A DNA stretch of 64,000 bases from [Clostridium] scindens (GTDB lineage Bacteria > Bacillota > Clostridia > Lachnospirales > Lachnospiraceae), in the NCBI RefSeq assembly GCF_019597925.1, contig NZ_CP080442.1, forward strand, positions 3,877,836-3,941,835, written 5' to 3'. The notes under the pieces were generated by a model that did no database searches, had not been told where the DNA came from, and saw nothing but the letters and a program-made list of their open reading frames with translations. Within the stretch, counting starts at the first letter, position 1; every line of letters begins with the position of its first letter. Made by a program: the position numbers and the translations under genes. Shown piece by piece: positions 1-7,300 of the stretch.

Positions 1-295
1 CATCAAAATCGGATGGTGCCTTATCATGCTTTTCATACAGCAGCTCATCAACCAAAACTTCACGTTTCCGATCTCTAATCACATTCAGTGCCATATACTT
101 AGTTGTCAAAACTAACCACGGACGCACTGCATCAAGATTTACATGATCCATATTCATATACAATTTCATGAAAACACTTTGTGCAATCTCTTCCGCAGTG
201 TGATGATTTCCACAATATTTTGCTGCTACCTTATACACAATCTCGACATTGTCCTCATAGATTACATCAAAGGCCACTTTTCCTATCGACTCCAC
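1..295 (-). CDS. ECF-type RNA polymerase sigma factor, N-terminal part (cut by window edge)
   Basis: The reading frame runs off the left edge, so only about 98 N-terminal residues are visible. They look like sigma-70 region 2 of an extracytoplasmic-function sigma factor: EEIAQSVFMKLYMNM (region 2.2-like helix) followed by RPWLVLTTKYMALNVIRDRKR (region 2.3/2.4-like), which is cut here to its key residues W, A, N, R. The only in-frame start after the upstream stop is a GTG at 293-295, with an AAGGA-like element about 14 bases upstream, so the start is tentative. It lies just downstream of the HIT gene on the same strand, and the two may be co-transcribed. Region 4 cannot be judged. Confidence 0.75.
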   Translation of the reverse strand, partial: MESIGKVAFDVIYEDNVEIVYKVAAKYCGNHHTAEEIAQSVFMKLYMNMDHVNLDAVRPWLVLTTKYMALNVIRDRKREVLVDELLYEKHDKAPSDFD

Positions 296-320
296 ACTCG
301 CTTGTTTATCCTTCGCTTCC

Positions 321-731
321 TTATTTTTTTATCTTTGATAAGATATCATTTTTATCTTCTTCTGTCAATTCGCCCATCTTCCATCCCAGGCCCACGCCGT
401 CGCCAGTATGTCTTGGAATCATATGCATATGGAAGTGGAATACGGTCTGCCCTGCCGACTCGCCATTGTTCTGGACAATATTATAACCATCACAGTCCAG
501 GATGCCTGTTAGCTTCGTAATCATCTTCTTGGCAAGCACAAGCGCTTTTCCGGCCAACTCATCATCTAATTCATACAGATTAGCATAATGTTCCTTTGGA
601 ATTATCAAAGCGTGACCTTTTGATGCCGGACTTGCATCCAGTATTACCCTGAAATCCTCATCTTCATATAATGTAGCTGTAGGGATTTCACCATTGGCAA
701 GTTTACAGAATATGCAGTTTTCGTCCTTCAT
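321..731 (-). CDS. hit: HIT family nucleotide-binding protein (HinT/Hit-like)
   Basis: Cytosolic histidine-triad protein of 136 residues, a family that hydrolyses adenosine 5'-phosphoramidates or related nucleotides. The signature HFHMHM places the triad at His99, His101 and His103. An N-terminal CxxC (Cys6, Cys9) resembles the zinc site of many bacterial HIT proteins. I chose the ATG at 731 rather than the ORF's first start at 782, because a GAGGGATG-type ribosome binding site precedes it and homologues begin close to the CIFCK motif. The sigma factor fragment follows it on the same strand. Physiological substrate unknown. Confidence 0.93.
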   Translation of the reverse strand: MKDENCIFCKLANGEIPTATLYEDEDFRVILDASPASKGHALIIPKEHYANLYELDDELAGKALVLAKKMITKLTGILDCDGYNIVQNNGESAGQTVFHFHMHMIPRHTGDGVGLGWKMGELTEEDKNDILSKIKK

Positions 732-818
732 TTTTATCATCCCTCTTTCTTTAAAATAGTGATTGATTATTTTAGCCGCCAATGCTAAACTGTTAGTTCA
801 GAAAGGGCGGTAATAACT

Positions 819-1571
819 ATGTTTTCAACGACAGACTACGACAAATTACAACAAATCATGGCAGAAAGTCCACAGAAAAAAGAACTTCTCACACGACTCC
901 TGGAGTCCCATCGCATGGACATCAGCACCATCAGTCACGAAATCCGTAACCCATTGACGCTCGTATACAGCACCTTGCAATTAATTGAATCCCAGCATCC
1001 GGAAGTATTAACCTTTCCTCATTGGGAAGGAATGCGGCAAGATATTGAATATATGAAGCAGTTATTAGAGCAGCTCTCCTCATATAACAATGGCGAGCGT
1101 CTGGAATGCGCTTCAACAGATGCACGAACCTTTTTGAGAAAGATCGCGCTATCCTTCGCTTCCACCCTTGTGGATTCACAGATTGAATTTACTTCAAAGA
1201 TCCCTACCACGCTTCCACCCGTATGCATTGATCCTATGAAAATGAAGCAAGTAATTCTAAACTTGCTAAGAAATGCCCAGGATGCGGTTCTTTCATGCCC
1301 GGATAAGGATCATGCGGCCATCTCTTTGTCTGCTGCCTTCCAAAACCAGCAGGTCGTTATTACTATATCCGACACTGGCTGTGGCATCGCGCCAGAAGAC
1401 CTGTCCACAATATTCGAGCCATTCATAACCCATAAGCAAAACGGCACTGGCTTAGGCCTTGCAATAGCCAAGCGTATCGTTTCGGCCCATCACGGTTCTC
1501 TAACGGTAGAATCAGTATTGGATAAAGGAACTGTCTTCACGCTTACGCTTCCAGTACAGCAGGATGCATAG
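819..1571 (+). CDS. Soluble orphan sensor histidine kinase
   Basis: A 250-residue kinase core without any visible membrane segment or sensory domain. The dimerisation/phosphoacceptor motif SHEIRNPL puts the phosphorylated histidine at His40. The ATP-binding half shows the N box (NLLRNAQDA), G1 (DTGCGI), F box (FEPF) and G2 (GTGLGL). It resembles the catalytic part of sporulation-type or KinB-like kinases, but it has no adjacent response regulator, so its partner must be elsewhere. A ribosome binding site (AAAGGGCGG) lies upstream. Its last 60 bases overlap the 3' end of the convergent rhomboid gene. Confidence 0.9.
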   Translation: MFSTTDYDKLQQIMAESPQKKELLTRLLESHRMDISTISHEIRNPLTLVYSTLQLIESQHPEVLTFPHWEGMRQDIEYMKQLLEQLSSYNNGERLECASTDARTFLRKIALSFASTLVDSQIEFTSKIPTTLPPVCIDPMKMKQVILNLLRNAQDAVLSCPDKDHAAISLSAAFQNQQVVITISDTGCGIAPEDLSTIFEPFITHKQNGTGLGLAIAKRIVSAHHGSLTVESVLDKGTVFTLTLPVQQDA

Positions 1572-2126
1572 CAGGAATCCCGTCACCAATCCGCCGATAT
1601 GAGCCATATTGTCAACTCCTCCGCTAGAGTATCCATAATAAAGCGTAATAAAAATCATAAAGACAATGCCTCTGCCCGATATATCGCCGATCCGACCTCT
1701 GTTGCGGATTGCTACATATAATAAAGCACCGATAATTCCAAAAATTGCTCCCGAGGCTCCGGCAGATATGGCATAGTCTGCCAAGCGGATGTCCCACCAT
1801 GAGGACAGGATATTTCCACCCAGACCGCTTAGAATATATATAACCAAAAACCTGATGCTGCCAATCTCGACTTCCAGGTTCCAGCCGATCAATGCCAGCG
1901 TAATCATATTGTTAAAGAGATGCTCAAAGCCAAAATGAAGAAACATGCTGGTAAACATCCGGTAGTATTCTCCCTGTTCGGTAATAAAGGGTACATACAT
2001 TGCCCCATGTTCCAGCATAAAAAGCCCGTCTTCCGTCGCGCCTTGAAAGGACAGCAAAAAGAACACTGCCACATTGGCAGCCAGTAATAAAATTGTACAT
2101 GGAGCCTTCATCTTCTTGCTATTCAT
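1512..2126 (-). CDS. Rhomboid family intramembrane serine protease
   Basis: A 204-residue polytopic membrane protein with about six hydrophobic segments. It carries the rhomboid catalytic dyad: the GASG box (Ser125) and a histidine in AHIGGL (His176). The conserved HxxxN-type loop EHLFNN is also present near residue 69. It should cleave transmembrane substrates within the membrane; the substrate is unknown. The start is weakly supported, because neither Met1 nor Met6 has a good ribosome binding site. The gene converges on the histidine kinase and overlaps it by 60 bases. Confidence 0.9.
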   Translation of the reverse strand: MNSKKMKAPCTILLLAANVAVFFLLSFQGATEDGLFMLEHGAMYVPFITEQGEYYRMFTSMFLHFGFEHLFNNMITLALIGWNLEVEIGSIRFLVIYILSGLGGNILSSWWDIRLADYAISAGASGAIFGIIGALLYVAIRNRGRIGDISGRGIVFMIFITLYYGYSSGGVDNMAHIGGLVTGFLLCILLYWKRKREDSSFIQY

Positions 2127-2229
2127 GTATCACTTAACCGCTTTCTGACATCTCTTCTGATTTTATTCTCTATCAGTATAGCATAAGATTGAAAAATAGT
2201 AACCTCAAAATCTATTCTTTATTGATTAT

Positions 2230-3156
2230 TCACAGATTTTCTTTCTCTATCTCATCAATAAGCCCCTGGATCATGCCCAGTTCCTCTTCCAGTATATCCG
2301 CAATTTCCTCTGCCGAACAGCCCTTTTTTAATTTTTTTCTGATTAAATTTTTAATGGCTTCCTGTTTTCCTATTTCTCTTCCTTCCTGCCTTCCTTCTTC
2401 CAATCCTTTCTGTCTTCCTTCTTCCAGTCCTTCCTGCCTTCCTTCTTCCAGCCCTTCCTGCCTTGCCTCTTCTTTGTCGTAGTACCTTTCTTCCCATGCC
2501 TGCATATACTTCACCCCTACTTCTTCACTGGCTTTTACCTTACGCACACGGTTATGGATACGCTTAATCCGTTCGCTGTCCATATCTGCAGCCACTTCAT
2601 CCGTAGTGTCTTCCACATAACGCAGGAATCCCACTAGTTCTTTGGATACCTCGCCATCATTCTTTCCCCGGGTATTCAGAAATATGCGGACCGCTCCATC
2701 TTCAAGGCAGCATTCGGGCTCTTCCAGGCATCCAGCACGAAACGTGTACACATATCTGCCATATCCAAACAGGTCGAATGGAGTGATTATAATAATATAC
2801 GAATTATTTAACTGGTTATAATCCGGAATTCCCGGTTCCAGAAGGCCTGCGTCTATCATAGACTGGTAATATCTGCTGCGCTTTGCCAAGTCCGTCCTTT
2901 TTTTCTGCTGCATTTCGGTGTTGTAAACTGACTTTTCTTCATCCATGGCGTATACATCCATCCGAACTGCACGCAGATGCGGCGATACCCTCAACTCTTT
3001 TTCCGTCTCATTTTGTTCCAGCAAAGGAATATCCCTTCCAAAGATAATACTGAGAATATCCTGATGTGTCTGCGGATCTTCCAGCACTTCATCAAACAGA
3101 AAACGGTTCGTAAGGTTTAACTCTTTTAATGGTATCAAATCTTTTGTTTTCCCCAT
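2230..3156 (-). CDS. Rpn family PD-(D/E)XK nuclease / putative transposase-like protein
   Basis: 308 residues. The N-terminal half (residues about 10-230) matches the PD-(D/E)XK nuclease family (PDDEXK_2, Rpn type) typical of Lachnospiraceae: an LTNRFLFDEVL start, RMDVYA with the metal-binding Asp, and YNTEMQQ (the E-x-Q core). The C-terminal part is a charged coiled coil with four copies of an LEEGRQEG-type octapeptide. This family tail is typical and length-variable. Proteins of this family were reported to promote recombination (Rpn) and are multicopy in Lachnospiraceae. Ribosome binding site GGAG lies upstream. Confidence 0.85.
   Translation of the reverse strand: MGKTKDLIPLKELNLTNRFLFDEVLEDPQTHQDILSIIFGRDIPLLEQNETEKELRVSPHLRAVRMDVYAMDEEKSVYNTEMQQKKRTDLAKRSRYYQSMIDAGLLEPGIPDYNQLNNSYIIIITPFDLFGYGRYVYTFRAGCLEEPECCLEDGAVRIFLNTRGKNDGEVSKELVGFLRYVEDTTDEVAADMDSERIKRIHNRVRKVKASEEVGVKYMQAWEERYYDKEEARQEGLEEGRQEGLEEGRQKGLEEGRQEGREIGKQEAIKNLIRKKLKKGCSAEEIADILEEELGMIQGLIDEIEKENL
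2385..2470 (-). repeat. Tandem 24-bp coding repeat (EEGRQEGL units)
   Basis: The plus strand shows repeated CTTCCTTCTTCCAG-type units about 24 bases apart, encoding the charged octapeptide repeated near the C terminus of the Rpn-family protein. Near-identical units could change in number by slippage without breaking the frame. Confidence 0.75.
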
Positions 3157-3218
3157 ATGTTTCTCCTTTATTTTACCACAATCTGATTCCTCTTAACAAT
3201 CCATTTTCCAGATTGTAT

Positions 3219-3929
3219 TTATAGTTCTTCTTCCTCTATATGCAGCCCATCCCAGTCGCCCCACTTAGGTTTTTTATGCTTATTGAGAAATCGTTTCACA
3301 GGCGTCCACAGGTTTTCTGTTTCTTTCATAATGGAACTTCCCATCTCCTGTTCCGTAATCCAGTCATGTTCCTTTGTATCATATTCCATTTCTTCTATCT
3401 CCTCTACTGTTTCTTCCTTTTCAGGATGTTTCAGGCATTCTGCCATAATCTTTTCCAGGCTGTAATTCTCTTCCATTGTGGCCTTATGAAGCAGAAAAAC
3501 CAGGCGGACGCACTCCTGGTCTTCATAATCCCCCTGCCTGACAAAATACTCTGTCAATGTATGAAACTCTTCCCACAGGTCCTGATCTGCCAGAGGATAA
3601 TAGCAGAAAAAGAATCTGCTCTCCTCATAGAAGATATATTCCGGCTTCAGCAAGATACAATGTATATTCAGCAAATACGCCTCCACTTCTTTAATAACTG
3701 CCTTGAACTGCGTCAGAAACAGCTTAAGGTCCTCTCCACTGATCTTGCTTCGCTCATACATTGCTTTCATGGAAACTTTCCCACTGACATCATAATCATA
3801 ATAACTGCTGCCGTTCATTCCTCTTGCGCCAACCTTCAGAATCCCATCCAGCGAACTCGCCTTCAGCATCCGTATTTGATAGTCTTCTTGATATAAGGTA
3901 TGTTCTTCAATTGTAATCTTACGTTCCAT
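3219..3929 (-). CDS. DUF6382-type protein at the 3' end of the Tad pilus operon
   Basis: 236 residues, no clear signal peptide or membrane helix. The N-terminal roughly 180 residues resemble DUF6382, a domain found in Firmicutes next to Tad/Flp loci and often followed by an FHA domain. Here the domain is followed only by an acidic linker and a basic/tryptophan-containing tail, with no FHA region. I used the ATG at 3929 because AAGGAGAAG precedes it; a GTG two codons upstream is possible. Its start is coupled to the end of the TadE-like gene. Function unknown; presumably a cytoplasmic accessory or regulator of the pilus. Confidence 0.6.
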   Translation of the reverse strand: MERKITIEEHTLYQEDYQIRMLKASSLDGILKVGARGMNGSSYYDYDVSGKVSMKAMYERSKISGEDLKLFLTQFKAVIKEVEAYLLNIHCILLKPEYIFYEESRFFFCYYPLADQDLWEEFHTLTEYFVRQGDYEDQECVRLVFLLHKATMEENYSLEKIMAECLKHPEKEETVEEIEEMEYDTKEHDWITEQEMGSSIMKETENLWTPVKRFLNKHKKPKWGDWDGLHIEEEEL

Positions 3930-3931
3930 CT

Positions 3932-4372
3932 TCACTTCTCCTTCAACCTTTGCATATCCCTAATACGCTTCTCGGGTTCTGTGACTGCCGCCCTTTTTAC
4001 CACGGATATCTTCATGCGCCCGTGGAAAGCAATAGCATACACTTCAATCTCGTCCTTTCCGACCATCACATTCGCCCGAGCATTGCTGGTCAGAATACAC
4101 TTCCCTTTTACCCTCTGGACGAAAAGGCTTTCCAACTGTCCTGCCTTTACCCCGTCCTTTTCCCGCGCTTTTGTGCTGCCTGCCACAGCCGTCTCATATG
4201 CCGCGCCAGTTAAGATGAGTTTGTCATGGTAATAAAAAGACGCCAGGATGCAGCCCATAATCAGAAAAAGGATCATTGGCATAAGAAATGACAATTCTAC
4301 CGTCAGGCTGCCTTTTAAGCAGCTTCTGCTTTTTACCCGCTTTTTCATTTTTCTATATGACTCTTCCCCCAT
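3932..4372 (-). CDS. TadE-like pseudopilin
   Basis: 146 residues. The N-terminal segment KGSLTVELSFLMPMILFLIM is the TadE hallmark: a glycine before the hydrophobic helix, with a glutamate at position +5 to +6 of the mature protein, as cleaved by the Tad prepilin peptidase. The rest is a short extracytoplasmic domain. It abuts the prepilin peptidase gene (start immediately after its stop) and overlaps the next gene, consistent with one operon. TadE-like proteins are minor pilins in Tad systems. Confidence 0.85.
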   Translation of the reverse strand: MGEESYRKMKKRVKSRSCLKGSLTVELSFLMPMILFLIMGCILASFYYHDKLILTGAAYETAVAGSTKAREKDGVKAGQLESLFVQRVKGKCILTSNARANVMVGKDEIEVYAIAFHGRMKISVVKRAAVTEPEKRIRDMQRLKEK

Positions 4373-4804
4373 TTATCTTCCCCCTGTCAGCACGCTAAGC
4401 AAATATCCTGCCGCCAGAAAAGGAATGAATGGAATCGTATGTTTTCTAGACATTTTCTTTGCCGTCAGACAAATCAAAGAGGCCGCAGCGAGGAGGCAAA
4501 ATGTCCCCGCCAGCACATCCAGCACTCCCCACAGCCCCAGATATATTCCCAAGGCTAAAATCGCCCAACTATCTCCGTAACCAAAGCCTTCCCGCGTAAC
4601 CTTGCTGACCAGGAGAAACAGAATTCCTACGCCAGCGCCACCTGCTGCCATCCACAGATCCGCCTGCCTTGTTATCCCCTGATAGACTAATGCTGCAATG
4701 CTCGCCATGACCAGGATATCCACAGGTATCCTTCGGAAATGAATGTCAATCACAGAAAGGCTTAGCAATATACCCATGCAAAACACCTGGCTTATTTCCC
4801 ACAT
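4373..4804 (-). CDS. tadV: Prepilin peptidase, TadV/CpaA-like (A24 family)
   Basis: About 143 residues, polytopic and all hydrophobic segments. The two aspartates of A24 aspartic prepilin peptidases are visible: SVIDIHFRRIP near the N terminus and GFGYGDSWA (the GxGD motif) in the middle. It lacks the N-terminal methyltransferase part of PilD, as is usual for TadV. The ATG at 4804 is preferred over a TTG at 4813, because AGGGGG lies ten bases upstream of the ATG. It should process the Flp pilin and the TadE-like proteins of this locus, and may also serve the pilin-like proteins at 38-40 kb. Confidence 0.85.
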   Translation of the reverse strand: MWEISQVFCMGILLSLSVIDIHFRRIPVDILVMASIAALVYQGITRQADLWMAAGGAGVGILFLLVSKVTREGFGYGDSWAILALGIYLGLWGVLDVLAGTFCLLAAASLICLTAKKMSRKHTIPFIPFLAAGYLLSVLTGGR

Positions 4805-5598
4805 CTTGAGCAAGCCCCCTTTCCTATTACCTCTGACAGCGGCACTGCATAGACGGTTCGCTTTAGGCCGCTGCAGGATAGCGAACTATGGTAACGGTCG
4901 CCGGTATCTGTGATATACACCCCGCCTACAGTTCCTTTCATACAATGCTCGCATGGATGATACTTTCCACCGCCTTCATTTCTTAAAGCTTCTATCTCCG
5001 ACTGGGGCACCATATGTATGGATAGTTCCAGGTGCGTACAGTGGTAATCACGGTGATACACCAGCCCAGTTTCCGTTACATAGACCGTATCATCGTCCTC
5101 ACGTCCAAATCCCTGCTTCTCATAGCCTGTCCAAGCCTTGATACGCAGTTTTTCTTCGTGCTTTGCCGGCGGGATACCAAATACAGGGAGCGGGACGCGT
5201 ATCTCATATGATGCCACCAATTCTCCGATTCCCGTACGGGGCGACATTCTGGACTTGTCACAGTGGATCCCTCCGCTGCCTCCTGATACGATACTCCTTT
5301 CCAGCCGATCCTGGCCGATCGAATTCACAACATCGCTCTCTATGCGGTAAGGCATTATGACCGCCGTGCTGCTGGCTTCATCTGCCGCTTTCTTTCCGGC
5401 TGCCTGGAGCCCGCACCGGACGGAGGCCTGGATTGCCATCGTCTCCATCAGATACAGAAGACTCACAATTGCGAGAAAAAACAGCGGAACCGCCATCGCC
5501 GCCTCCACGGTTACGCTGCCTTTCTTAGAGGCGGATGCAGATGTCCTCCCGGTCAAGACAGAATAGATAGGTTCTAAGGGGAGTATTTTACTATTCAT
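4792..5598 (-). CDS. TadE-like protein with duplicated C-terminal cysteine modules
   Basis: 268 residues. A TadE-type segment (KKGSVTVEAAMAVPLFFLAI) near residues 25-50 is followed by an extracytoplasmic region. The C-terminal third holds two related modules: VYVTETGLVYH...C...CEHC and VYITDTGDRYH...C...CSRC. Each has a V-Y-x-T-x-T-G-x-x-Y-H start, a lone cysteine and a terminal CxxC. I chose the ATG at 5598, which is preceded by AAAGGAG; the frame opens further upstream. The modules look like small metal-binding or disulfide-linked domains; their role is unknown. Confidence 0.8.
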   Translation of the reverse strand: MNSKILPLEPIYSVLTGRTSASASKKGSVTVEAAMAVPLFFLAIVSLLYLMETMAIQASVRCGLQAAGKKAADEASSTAVIMPYRIESDVVNSIGQDRLERSIVSGGSGGIHCDKSRMSPRTGIGELVASYEIRVPLPVFGIPPAKHEEKLRIKAWTGYEKQGFGREDDDTVYVTETGLVYHRDYHCTHLELSIHMVPQSEIEALRNEGGGKYHPCEHCMKGTVGGVYITDTGDRYHSSLSCSGLKRTVYAVPLSEVIGKGACSRCGK

Positions 5599-5682
5599 GG
5601 TACGAATCCTTCTCCTTTCTTTTATTTTTAACTTTTTGTTGGATGAGTGCCTAAGAATCCGGAAAGACATCTGCATCCGCCT

Positions 5683-7032
5683 CTACTGATATCCAAAATA
5701 AGTTGGAAATTCATAATGGATTCCTCTTCTTAACCTGCAGACTGATCGAAACTCTACCCTGCTGATACACAAGTCTGCACGAAAGTATGCCTGTCCATAT
5801 ACTTTTCTCAGATTCTGCTCAATGATTCCAAGTGCCCGTAATCCAGATGTCTGTTTGGGCGCCAGAAAAAGCAGCATCCTCAGATAGTCTTTATATTCAA
5901 GGCCTTCCGGCGCATCGGCTCCTTCTTTCGTATCCTCTTGCGTCCCCAGAGTAAGAAGCGAAGATAACTGGAGCTGCCAGGTTTCCCTGGACTTTACCAG
6001 CGGCACGCGGTTTCCCTTTAGCATAGACCGAAGATCCATCACCGTCTCTCCGTAGGCCCATGCCAGAAGAATCGCCTGGGCAGCAGCGCCCGTGATGGCA
6101 GGGATGGCAAGAAGCGTGCACAGCGTTGCGGCCGCCGCCTCTGCTTCTGCCTTCATCTCTCCATCCGTTTGAATATACGCATAATTAGGAACGAACCTAA
6201 GCATCATTAATTTTCTTGCTACCTTCTCCAGATTCTCTTTGTCACTGCCTGCACCCGCCAGGATATACTCCAATTCATAATCTAAGGCTCCTCCCTTTCC
6301 TTCATCTGTAAAGGATGAGAAATTCTCCAGCAGATATTCTCCGAAAAGGAGAGAAGATACAGTTCCTCCCGCCTCCGCCACATCGGAAAAATCTCCATAT
6401 CCCTCCTGCCTGGCTCTAGCGGAGAGCATTTCCTTTTCATTGGCGTGCTTTTCTGATAATGCCCTGTCTTTGGGCAGTATCAGTTCCAGCAATGGCTGGG
6501 CCTTCAATCGACCTACATGGTCAATGGGGTTCTCCTCTTTAGGCAGTTCGCTGTCATTTAAGGCCAACAGATCTTCCAAGCCTTTTTGGGTTTCAGCTTC
6601 CTCCTTTGCATACTCTGCTCCTTTATCCTGCTGCTGTCCCCAGACGGAAGTCATCCCCAGCATATCCTTGACCGAATCTATTCCATACTTGTGCTCCATA
6701 TATGCGGTAATCTGATCAAAGAAAGATTGACAGCCCTGGTCCGTAAGGAACTGTATCCGCTTTATCTCCTGTTCCATATTTCCCGCACCATAATACTCTA
6801 AACGCTTCATCAAGTTCGACTGCTCATATTGCCCTGTCTCATAGCTTCCGTCCAGTGCAAATATATGGTACTCGTCCAGCAATTCTTTCTGGTATTCTGC
6901 GAACATGCACTCGACTGCCCGATTCATATCCGCCCGTCTGTAATTCTTCGCCATCTGTATCGAGGCGCTTTCCATCAATCCCCCTACCAATGTTATAAAG
7001 AGGATGAAGACCAGGCTTAAATATGCTGTCAC
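5683..7032 (-). CDS. DUF5702-type membrane-anchored protein of the Tad locus
   Basis: About 449 residues. It starts with a membrane segment (YLSLVFILFITLVGGLMESAS) ending in the ESASIQ motif typical of DUF5702/TadG-like proteins, followed by a large extracytoplasmic region and a second hydrophobic stretch of alanine-rich helices near the middle. The reading frame stays open to an ATG at 7224, but those first residues lie entirely on top of the better-supported Flp pilin gene. A GTG at 7030-7032, eleven bases after the pilin stop, is the likely translationally coupled start; its ribosome binding site (GGAGAA) is very close, so the start is uncertain. Confidence 0.7.
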   Translation of the reverse strand: MTAYLSLVFILFITLVGGLMESASIQMAKNYRRADMNRAVECMFAEYQKELLDEYHIFALDGSYETGQYEQSNLMKRLEYYGAGNMEQEIKRIQFLTDQGCQSFFDQITAYMEHKYGIDSVKDMLGMTSVWGQQQDKGAEYAKEEAETQKGLEDLLALNDSELPKEENPIDHVGRLKAQPLLELILPKDRALSEKHANEKEMLSARARQEGYGDFSDVAEAGGTVSSLLFGEYLLENFSSFTDEGKGGALDYELEYILAGAGSDKENLEKVARKLMMLRFVPNYAYIQTDGEMKAEAEAAAATLCTLLAIPAITGAAAQAILLAWAYGETVMDLRSMLKGNRVPLVKSRETWQLQLSSLLTLGTQEDTKEGADAPEGLEYKDYLRMLLFLAPKQTSGLRALGIIEQNLRKVYGQAYFRADLCISRVEFRSVCRLRRGIHYEFPTYFGYQ

Positions 7033-7043
7033 TTCTCCGCGGA

Positions 7044-7220
7044 CTAGATACCTGAACTTTCGCTGGTTATCTTCTGGAAGATTGTCTGCACCAGGCTGGT
7101 AAGCTGGGACTTGAATATAATGACCAGCCCAATCAGCACCACCAGTATCAATATAACTTCTACGACTCCGATTCCTCTCTTTTCTCTTAATACTTGCGAT
7201 ATATACCATATTTTCCACAT
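7044..7220 (-). CDS. flp: Flp1-like type IVb pilin (58 aa)
   Basis: A 58-residue protein in a different frame from the longer overlapping frame. It begins MWKIWYISQVLREKRG, then IGVVEVILILVVLIGLVIIF, and ends with an amphipathic KSQLTSLVQTIFQKI tail. Size, the glycine plus E+5-like glutamate before a single hydrophobic helix, and position in the locus match Flp1-like pilins. A strong ribosome binding site (TAGGAGGAG) sits seven bases upstream. It should be the major pilin of the Tad system, processed by the prepilin peptidase at 4373-4804. The absence of a competing start for DUF5702 in this interval supports the call. Confidence 0.85.
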   Translation of the reverse strand: MWKIWYISQVLREKRGIGVVEVILILVVLIGLVIIFKSQLTSLVQTIFQKITSESSGI

Positions 7221-7300
7221 ACACGTTCTCCTCCTAAGTTTATCTCTGCTTCCGGCCTCACATCTGCTCGTTCGCTAGCCTGTTCCTTTACTGGCATACG

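Noticed and set aside
3178..3216. ACAATCTG / CAGATTGT inverted repeat as tad operon terminator
   Set aside because: The loop is 23 bases and no T-run follows on the minus strand, so a terminator is not convincing.
7033..7224. N-terminal extension of the DUF5702 protein from an ATG at 7224
   Set aside because: It overlaps completely the Flp pilin gene, which has the better ribosome binding site and a recognisable family; the extension looks like a frame-shifted reading of the pilin.
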